Positions 58,217 to 64,000 of a stretch of 64,000 nt of DNA are shown here, one piece after another (the first letter of the stretch is position 1; each line of letters begins with the position of its first letter). Source of the DNA: Sphingomonas naphthae (GTDB lineage Bacteria > Pseudomonadota > Alphaproteobacteria > Sphingomonadales > Sphingomonadaceae); the NCBI RefSeq assembly GCF_028607085.1, contig NZ_CP117411.1, positions 620,001 through 684,000 of the forward strand, given 5' to 3'. The position numbers and the translations under genes were made by a program. The notes beneath the pieces were generated by a model. The model had not been told where the DNA came from. It saw only the letters and a program-made list of their open reading frames with translations, and did not search any database.

Positions 58217-60424
58217 TCAGGCGATCGCCGGCAGTTTGGAGAGATGCTTCTCCAGCGTGATCGGATAATCGCGAACGCGGACGCCGGTGGCGTTGTAGAT
58301 GGCGTTGGCGACGGCGGCGCCCACCGCGCAGATGCCCAGTTCGCCGACGCCCTTGGCCTTCATCGGGGAGGACATGGGATCCACCTCGTCGAGGAAGATC
58401 ACCTCCTGATGCGGGATGTCGGCATGGACCGGCACCTCGTAGCTGGCGAGATCGTGGTTGACGAAGAAGCCGAAGCGCTTGTCGACCGCCAGTTCCTCCA
58501 TCAGCGCGGCACCGGCGCCCATCACCATGCCGCCGATCACCTGGCTGCGCGCCGCCTTGGGGTTGAGGATGCGGCCTGCCGCGCACACCGCCAGCATCCG
58601 GCGGATACGCGTCTCGCCGGTATAGGCGTCCACCGCCACCTCGACGAAATGGCCGGCGAAGGTCGATTGCTGGAAGCGTTTGCCGATATCGCCATATTCG
58701 ATGAGATCCTCGGCCGAGAGCGGCGCGTCGCGCGCGGCATCGGCCAGAGCCACGGTGCGGTTGCCGGCGCGCACCTGTCCGTCGCTGAACTCGGCGTCGG
58801 TCGCGTTGAAGCCGAGCTTCTGGGCCACCGCCTCGCGCAGCTTCACGCAGGCCGCATAGACGCCGGCGGTGGAATTGTTGGCGCCCCATTGCCCGCCCGA
58901 TCCGGCCGAGGCGGGGAAATCGGAATCGCCCAGCTTCACCACCACCTTGTCGAGCGGCAGGCCCATCATTTCGGCGGCGGTCTGGGCGATGATGGTATAG
59001 GTGCCGGTGCCGATGTCGGTCATGTCGGTCTCGACCGTGACGACGCCCCTTGCATCGAGCCGGACGCGCGCGGCGGACTTGGTCAGCATATTGTTGCGGA
59101 AGGCGGCGGCGACGCCCATGCCGATCAGCCAGCGCCCCTCGCGCACCGATGCGGGCACCGGATTGCGCCTGGCCCAGCCGAAGCGATCGGCGCCTTCACG
59201 CAGGCAGCGGACGAGCTGGCGCTGCGAATATTTGCGCTCGGGCTTGGCGGGATCGACCTGCGTGTCGTTGATCGCGCGCAGCTCGATCGGGTCGATCGCC
59301 AGCTTCTCGGCCAGTTCGTCCATCGCCATTTCGAGCGCCATCAGGCCCGGCGCCTCGCCCGGCGCGCGCATGGCATTGCCCTCCGGCAGATCGAGTTCGG
59401 CCAGCCGCATCGAGAACATCCGGTTGGCGCCGGCGTAGAGCAATTTGGTCTGCTGGATCGCCACCTCGGGCTTGCCCTCGGGCTGGTTGCCCGACGTGCT
59501 TTCATGGGCGATGGCGGTGATTCTGCCGTCGCGGGTGGCGCCCAGACGCAGGCGCTGGATTGTCGCTGGGCGGTGGGTGGCGTTGTTGATCATCAGCGGC
59601 CGCGTCATCGCCACCTTCACCGGGCGCCCGGCCGCCTTGGCCGCCAGCGCGGCGAGGACGATATCGGCCCGCACGAACAGCTTTCCGCCGAACCCGCCGC
59701 CGATATAGGGCGAATCGATCCGCACATTCTCGGGCTTCAGCCCCAGCGTCTTGGCGAGATCGCGCTTGCCCCAGGCGATCATCTGGTTGGAGGTCCAGAC
59801 GGTGAGCTTCTCGCCCTGCCAAGCCGCGATCGAGGCGAAGGGCTCCATCATCGCATGGCTCTCGCCGGGCGTGGTATATTGCTGGTCGATCTTCACCGGC
59901 GCGGCGGCGAAGGCGCCCTCGAAATCGCCGACCCGGTCGACCGGTGGCTCGCCCTTCTCGTCGGCGACGAGCGGGGCGGTGGCCGCCGCGGCCTCCAGAT
60001 CGAAGCGGCCCTTGGCGCGGGCGTAATCGACGCGGATCAGCGACGCGGCGGCGCGCGCCTGCTCGAACGTCTCGGCGACGACGATGGCGATCGCCTGATG
60101 ATAATGGACGACATCCGGCCCGCCAAACAGGCTGGCGACGTTCATCGCCGACAGGGTGAGCTTGGGCGTATCGAGCGTGGAGACGATCGCGAGCACGCCC
60201 GGCGCCGCCTTGGCGTCCGTCAGGTTCATCGCGGCGATGCGCCCCTTGGCGATCGCCGATCCGACGATGAAGCCATAGGCCTGGTTGGCGATCACGTCGT
60301 GCCGCTCATAGGCGTAGGGCGCGGTGCCGGTGGTCTTGTACTTGCCGTCGATGCGGTCGGTCGGCTTGCCGATCACCTTGAGCTGGTCGATCGGGTTGGT
60401 GCCGGCGGGGGTATCGAACTTCAT
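58217..60424 (-). CDS. paoC: Xanthine-dehydrogenase-family molybdopterin-binding subunit (PaoC/YagR type)
   Basis: A 735-residue catalytic subunit of a periplasmic aldehyde oxidoreductase-like enzyme, binding molybdenum-cytosine dinucleotide. The active-site glutamate is E695 ([13 protein letters not shown]), and the Moco-contacting regions [14 protein letters not shown] and [10 protein letters not shown] are present. Length matches PaoC (about 730) rather than xanthine dehydrogenase. Aromatic aldehydes are the known substrates of E. coli PaoABC; here the substrate is inferred. The start overlaps paoB (ATGA). No PaoD-like Moco maturation chaperone gene is found in the window. Confidence 0.93.
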   Translation of the reverse strand: MKFDTPAGTNPIDQLKVIGKPTDRIDGKYKTTGTAPYAYERHDVIANQAYGFIVGSAIAKGRIAAMNLTDAKAAPGVLAIVSTLDTPKLTLSAMNVASLFGGPDVVHYHQAIAIVVAETFEQARAAASLIRVDYARAKGRFDLEAAAATAPLVADEKGEPPVDRVGDFEGAFAAAPVKIDQQYTTPGESHAMMEPFASIAAWQGEKLTVWTSNQMIAWGKRDLAKTLGLKPENVRIDSPYIGGGFGGKLFVRADIVLAALAAKAAGRPVKVAMTRPLMINNATHRPATIQRLRLGATRDGRITAIAHESTSGNQPEGKPEVAIQQTKLLYAGANRMFSMRLAELDLPEGNAMRAPGEAPGLMALEMAMDELAEKLAIDPIELRAINDTQVDPAKPERKYSQRQLVRCLREGADRFGWARRNPVPASVREGRWLIGMGVAAAFRNNMLTKSAARVRLDARGVVTVETDMTDIGTGTYTIIAQTAAEMMGLPLDKVVVKLGDSDFPASAGSGGQWGANNSTAGVYAACVKLREAVAQKLGFNATDAEFSDGQVRAGNRTVALADAARDAPLSAEDLIEYGDIGKRFQQSTFAGHFVEVAVDAYTGETRIRRMLAVCAAGRILNPKAARSQVIGGMVMGAGAALMEELAVDKRFGFFVNHDLASYEVPVHADIPHQEVIFLDEVDPMSSPMKAKGVGELGICAVGAAVANAIYNATGVRVRDYPITLEKHLSKLPAIA

Positions 60425-61374
60425 GCGACCTTCGCCTCCGCCATCACCGCCGCGAGCGTTCGCTCGACCAGCGGCACCTTGAACGCATTGTCATGCCGGG
60501 GTTTGGCCCCCGCCAGCAGTCGCGCCGCGACCGGTGCCGCGCCGCGCGGCATCTCCGCCTCGGCCGCCTCGACCCGCCACGGGCGATGGGCGACACCGCC
60601 CACCGCGACCCGGCCGCTGCCGTCCTTCTGGATCACCGCCGCGACCGCCACGAGCGCGAAGGCGTAGGACGCCCGATCGCGCACCTTGTGGTACAGATGC
60701 GCGCCGCCGATCGGCGCCGGCAGGGTGACCGCCGTGATGAGTTCGCCCCGCGCCAGCGCGTTTTCGATATGCGGCGTATCGCCTGGCAGGCGGTGGAAAT
60801 CGGCGATCGGGATCGCGCGCGTCTGGCCCGCCGCATCGACCGTCTCGACCTCGGCGTCGAGCAGGCGCATCGCCACCGCCATGTCGCTGGGGTAGGTCGC
60901 GATGCAGGCATCGCTGCTGCCGATCACCGCGAGCTGCCGGCTGTAGCCGCCGATCGCGGCGCAACCGCTGCCGGGGGTCCGCTTGTTGCACGGCTGGTTG
61001 GTGTCGTAGAAATAGGGGCAGCGCGTGCGCTGGAGCAGATTGCCGGCGGTCGTCGCCTTGTTGCGCAACTGGCCGGAGGCGCCCGCGACGATCGCGCGGG
61101 TCAGCACGCCATAGTCCTTCCGAACGCGATCGTGCGCCGCAAGATCGGTGTTGGTGACGAGCGCGCCGATGCGCAGGCCGCCCGCCTCGGTCCGCTCGAT
61201 CCGGTCCAGCTTCAGATCCTGCACGTCGACCAGATGGGCCGGCGTCTCGATCTGGAGCTTCATCAGATCGAGCAGGTTGGTGCCGCCCGCGATGAACTTG
61301 GCGCCGGGGGTGCCGGCGACGGCCCTAGCGGCCTCGGCCGGCGTCTTGGCGCGCTGGTAGGTGAAGCTCTTCAT
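60421..61374 (-). CDS. paoB: FAD-binding subunit with 4Fe-4S cluster (PaoB/YagS type)
   Basis: A 317-residue FAD subunit of the same enzyme. The FAD loop is [14 protein letters not shown] (about 26-39), and the CO-dehydrogenase-flavoprotein C-terminal domain follows. Four cysteines, C119, C129, C138 and C157, sit in the insertion [20 protein letters not shown] and just after it; in PaoB this insertion holds an extra 4Fe-4S cluster, a mark of this subfamily. ATG 61374 overlaps the paoA stop (ATGA). Confidence 0.93.
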   Translation of the reverse strand: MKSFTYQRAKTPAEAARAVAGTPGAKFIAGGTNLLDLMKLQIETPAHLVDVQDLKLDRIERTEAGGLRIGALVTNTDLAAHDRVRKDYGVLTRAIVAGASGQLRNKATTAGNLLQRTRCPYFYDTNQPCNKRTPGSGCAAIGGYSRQLAVIGSSDACIATYPSDMAVAMRLLDAEVETVDAAGQTRAIPIADFHRLPGDTPHIENALARGELITAVTLPAPIGGAHLYHKVRDRASYAFALVAVAAVIQKDGSGRVAVGGVAHRPWRVEAAEAEMPRGAAPVAARLLAGAKPRHDNAFKVPLVERTLAAVMAEAKVA

Positions 61375-62009
61375 GCCTTGCTCCCCGCCACGTCGGCCAT
61401 GGCCTCGGCGATGTTGGAATAGGCGCCGCAGCGGCAGATGTTGCCGCTCATCCGCTCGCGCATCTCCATGTTGGTCGGCGCCATGCGGCCGGTGATGTCG
61501 GCGCTGACATGGCTCGGCACGCCGCGCTTGATCTCCTCCAGCACCGCCACCGCCGAACAGATCTGGCCGGGCGTGCAATAGCCGCATTGATAGCCGTCAT
61601 GCTTCACGAAGGCGGCCTGCATCGGGTGCAGATCGTCGGGCGTGCCCAGCCCCTCGATCGTGGTGATCTCGTCGCCCTCGTGCATCACCGCGAGCGACAG
61701 GCAGCTGTTGATGCGCGTGCCGTTCACCAGCACCGTGCAGGCGCCGCACTGGCCGTGATCGCAGCCCTTCTTGGTGCCGGTCAGCTTCAGATGCTCGCGC
61801 AGCGCATCGAGCAGCGTGGTGCGCGTGTCGAGCGTCAGCTCACGGCGCTTGCCGTTGACCACGAACTTCATCGGCAGCGCGGGCGGCGCCGATCGGGCGG
61901 CGGGGGCCGCCTCGCTCTGGGTGACAGGCACGGCGGTCAGCGCGGCCGCCGCGGTTCCGGCCGCGATCACGCCGCGCCGCGAAATGTGGAGATCGCCCGA
62001 TGAGGACAA
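61371..62009 (-). CDS. paoA: 2Fe-2S subunit with Tat signal (PaoA/YagT type)
   Basis: A 212-residue iron-sulfur subunit carrying electrons from the molybdenum site. A twin-arginine signal ([19 protein letters not shown]) exports the folded complex. Cluster ligands are C83, C88, C91 and C103 ([14 protein letters not shown]) for the ferredoxin-type domain, and C142, C145, C192 and C194 ([18 protein letters not shown]) for the helical domain. I take TTG 62009 as start because AAGGA lies nine bases upstream; an in-frame ATG at 62060 lacks a ribosome-binding site and would lengthen the pre-Tat part. It is the first gene of paoABC. Confidence 0.9.
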   Translation of the reverse strand: MSSSGDLHISRRGVIAAGTAAAALTAVPVTQSEAAPAARSAPPALPMKFVVNGKRRELTLDTRTTLLDALREHLKLTGTKKGCDHGQCGACTVLVNGTRINSCLSLAVMHEGDEITTIEGLGTPDDLHPMQAAFVKHDGYQCGYCTPGQICSAVAVLEEIKRGVPSHVSADITGRMAPTNMEMRERMSGNICRCGAYSNIAEAMADVAGSKA

Positions 62010-62139
62010 GACGGAATTTCCTTCGACTGGAAAGAAAGCAGCCGGCAGGCGCTCTCCCACCGCAGATGCGATGTGTGACCGAACGAGCCAATAACGCCGC
62101 CCGGTGCCAAAGGATCACGCGGAATTGATGCTATGCGTG

Positions 62140-62153
62140 GCATGAAGTCATGC
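62140..62153. promoter_or_regulatory. Dyad upstream of paoABC
   Basis: GCATGA-AG-TCATGC is a perfect 6-bp inverted repeat about 130 bases upstream of paoA in the 250-base intergenic region, next to AT-rich sequence (62178-62200). It could be an operator; no regulator is assigned. Confidence 0.3.
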
Positions 62154-62264
62154 GATCCGCTCATGAATGACGAGCGTTATATTTATCGATATACAATGTT
62201 CGACAGTCAAGATTGTTTCCGCTTCATGTCTCGATTGACGGGATGGGCTTCGCACGGCGCGCGA

Positions 62265-63437
62265 TCACTTCGCCGCGCGATATTGGGCGTCGGTGACCGG
62301 CTCGGCCCAGGCGACCGACGTGCCGTCCTTCGCCTCCGCCACCGCGACATGGCGCATCGCGCTGGTCGGGGTGGCGCCGTGCCAATGCTTCACGCCGGGC
62401 GCGGTCCACACGGTATCGCCCGCGCCGATGCGCCGCGCCGCCTCGCCCTCGACCTGCACGAAGCCCTCTCCTTCGGTCACGATCAGCAATTGGCCGAGCG
62501 GATGGCTGTGCCAGTTGCTGCGCGCGCCCGGCTGGAAGGTGACGGTCGCGCCGCTCAGCCGCGCATCGCCGCTCGCCTTGAACGGCGCCGTCACCTCCAC
62601 CGCGGCGGTGAAGCGATCGGCCGGCCCGGCGGCGGGATCGGTGCCCGGCTTGACGATGGTAAGCGGCGGTACGGCGGCCTCGGCGGGCGCGAAGGTCTTG
62701 GTCGCCACCGTCACCGCCGCCATCGCCTTGGGCCAGCCGGCGTAGAAAGCCAGATGGGTCAGCGCCTCGAATATCTGCGCGCGGGTCAGGCCGTTCTCGA
62801 TCCCGCGTTGCAGGTGGAAGGCCAATTGGTCGGCATCCCCGCCCGCCGCCAGCGCGGCGATGGTGGCGAGGCTGCGGTCGCGCGGGGCGAGATCGGGGCG
62901 GCGCCACAGATCGGCGAACAACACGTCGTTCGTCAGCTCCGCCAGCTTGGGCGCGGTCGCGCCGACCGTGCGGGCGACCGTCGCGGCACGCGCGGCATCG
63001 CTGGCGGGCACGGGCAGAAGCGGCGCGGCGGAGGCCGCCACCGGCTCGATGCCCCGCGCGCGGAACACCCTGTCGATCACGTCCAGCGCGGACACGGCGC
63101 TCGGCCAGCCCGCGTAAAAGGCCAGATGCGTCACCAGCCCGGAAATCTCGGCGGGCGTCACCCGATTGTCGAGCGCGCGGCCGAGGTGCCCCTCCAACTG
63201 GCCCGTGCGGCCGGTCGCGATCAGCACCGCGACCGTCACGAGGCTGCGGTCGCGCGGCGCCAGTTCGGGCCGGCGCCAAACGTCGCCGAACAGCACCCGA
63301 TCGGTATAGCCCGCCAGATCGGGCGCGTTGCGCTGCATCGCCGGTGGCGCGACCGATCGCGGCTGCGCCTGCGCCGGCTGCGCCTCCGCGCCGCCCGCGA
63401 TCAGGGTCGTGAGGAAAGCTGGTAAGGCGAATTTCAT
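62265..63437 (-). CDS. Exported double carboxymuconolactone-decarboxylase-like protein with C-terminal cupin
   Basis: A 390-residue protein with a signal peptide (cleavage near AEA, residue 19). Two similar CMD domains follow, at about 40-128 and 165-250, each with WRRPxLAPRDRSL and THLAFYAGWP. A cupin (about 285-370) has probable metal ligands H310, H312 and H351 (NWHSHPLGQ, VKHWHG). No Cys-x2-Cys redox pair is present, so AhpD-like peroxidase chemistry is unlikely. Its substrate is unknown. ATG 63437 fits the signal peptide; longer in-frame starts lack one. It is divergent from a LysR gene. Confidence 0.9.
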   Translation of the reverse strand: MKFALPAFLTTLIAGGAEAQPAQAQPRSVAPPAMQRNAPDLAGYTDRVLFGDVWRRPELAPRDRSLVTVAVLIATGRTGQLEGHLGRALDNRVTPAEISGLVTHLAFYAGWPSAVSALDVIDRVFRARGIEPVAASAAPLLPVPASDAARAATVARTVGATAPKLAELTNDVLFADLWRRPDLAPRDRSLATIAALAAGGDADQLAFHLQRGIENGLTRAQIFEALTHLAFYAGWPKAMAAVTVATKTFAPAEAAVPPLTIVKPGTDPAAGPADRFTAAVEVTAPFKASGDARLSGATVTFQPGARSNWHSHPLGQLLIVTEGEGFVQVEGEAARRIGAGDTVWTAPGVKHWHGATPTSAMRHVAVAEAKDGTSVAWAEPVTDAQYRAAK

Positions 63438-63525
63438 GGACGATATCCCCGGATCAGGCGCAGGCGCGGGCCGCCAGTCCGGGAGATAGGCGCCACCCCC
63501 GCCTACGATTACCCGCTGGAAACGG

Positions 63526-63550
63526 CATGAACCCATATCTATGGTTCATG
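63526..63550. promoter_or_regulatory. LysR-type dyad at the start of the regulator gene
   Basis: CATGAACC (63526-63533) and GGTTCATG (63543-63550) form an 8-bp dyad, with a further ATA/TAT pair inside. It ends one base before the LysR ATG and lies between divergent genes, the usual place for a LysR operator. Confidence 0.55.
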
Positions 63551-63551
63551 A

Positions 63552-64000
63552 ATGCGCCGCGAAGACCTCGTCGATCTCTCCACCTTCATGGCCGTCGCCG
63601 AGGAACGCAGCTTCACCAAGGCCGCCGCCCGGCTCGGCACCTCGCAATCGGCGCTGAGCCACACGATGCGGCGGCTGGAGGCGCGGCTGGGCGTCCGCCT
63701 GCTTACCCGCACCACCCGCAGCGTCGCCCCGACCGAGGCGGGCGAGCGGCTGCTCGCCACGCTCGGCCCGGCGCTCGACAGTATCGGCAACGAGCTGGAA
63801 TCGCTGGGTGAGCTGCGCGACAAGCCCGCCGGCACGATCCGCATCACCGTCTCCGATCATGCGGTGCAGACGGTGCTTTGGCCGGCGCTGGAACGCTTCC
63901 TCGCCGATTATCCCGACATCCATATCGAACTCAGCATCGATTCCAGCTTCACCGATATCGTCACCGATCGCTTCGATGCCGGCGTGCGGCTAGGCGAAGC
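63552..64000 (+). CDS. LysR-family transcriptional regulator (partial, runs off the window)
   Basis: The first 149 codons of a LysR regulator. The N-terminal winged helix is complete: FMAVAEERSFTKAAARLGTS followed by QSALSHTMRRLEARLGVRLL and TRSVAPTEAGERLL. The linker helix and the beginning of the effector-binding domain (GTIRITVSDHAVQTVL) follow before the window ends. ATG 63552 has no ribosome-binding site because a dyad ends at 63550; the message may be leaderless. It probably controls the divergent CMD/cupin gene and itself. Confidence 0.92.
   Translation, partial: MRREDLVDLSTFMAVAEERSFTKAAARLGTSQSALSHTMRRLEARLGVRLLTRTTRSVAPTEAGERLLATLGPALDSIGNELESLGELRDKPAGTIRITVSDHAVQTVLWPALERFLADYPDIHIELSIDSSFTDIVTDRFDAGVRLGE

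Noticed and set aside
58178-60667. 829-codon plus-strand open frame across paoC
   Set aside because: Shadow of paoC; repetitive His/Gly/Arg composition and no domain.

Overview
The window is GC-rich chromosomal DNA from an alphaproteobacterium, most likely a Sphingomonas-type member of the Sphingomonadales. This is an inference from gene content and style, not from a database match. Supporting signs are a DksA with one of the four zinc-finger cysteines, an NDUFA9-type Rossmann protein, a methionine synthase split in two, a complete System I cytochrome c maturation operon, a membrane PQQ dehydrogenase, a PaoABC-type molybdenum oxidoreductase, and many hairpin-forming intergenic repeats of the kinds common in this group. 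Most of the window is core genome. The only mobile element found is one IS630-type insertion sequence (32820-33872). No CRISPR array, prophage or rRNA was seen.

Layout. 1-1731: end of an RND efflux pump and its NodT-type outer-membrane partner. 2012-2098: tRNA-Leu(CAG) on the minus strand with its own promoter. 2265-4015: NDUFA9-like protein and UppP. 4177-12237: an unusual glutamate synthase cluster, gltD, two secreted proteins, an MNT/HEPN (MntA/HepT-type) pair, then gltB, mostly with overlapping or nearly touching genes. 12384-22158: a MarR-type regulator, a long structured leader, rpoB, a 140-base inverted repeat, rpoC and its terminator. 22340-25924 (minus): a small lipoprotein and the serS-surE-nlpD operon. 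26026-27802: host-attachment-family protein, a duplicated-domain secreted protein, dksA. 27960-32815: ccmC-D-E-F-G-H-I, followed by the IS630 element. 33872-35210 (minus): purS-purQ-GFA. 35324-39672: HAD hydrolase, glutathione transferase, DUF1801-like protein, SpoU methyltransferase, PBP4-type DacB. 39849-43688: PQQ glucose dehydrogenase, small lipoprotein, MlaA. 43732-49493: ArsR-methyltransferase regulator, metF, metH in two pieces. 49664-56413: leuB, a serine beta-lactamase-like protein, a hybrid sensor kinase and a GGDEF response regulator. 56554-64000: aldo/keto reductase, isochorismatase-like hydrolase, paoABC, a double carboxymuconolactone-decarboxylase/cupin protein and the start of a divergent LysR regulator.

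How the genes work together. The ArsR-methyltransferase, metF and metH genes form a one-carbon/methionine unit, with a strong inverted repeat over the promoter of the first gene. The ccm genes build c-type cytochromes. gltBD assimilates ammonia, and the two-gene HEPN/MNT module is translationally coupled to gltB, the most unexpected arrangement here. The hybrid kinase and GGDEF regulator overlap by four bases and look like one signalling pathway to cyclic di-GMP. The divergent LysR/CMD-cupin pair has a near-perfect dyad between its genes.

Very long open frames lie opposite rpoB, rpoC, gltB, gcd and paoC. They are by-products of high GC codon usage and were left out.
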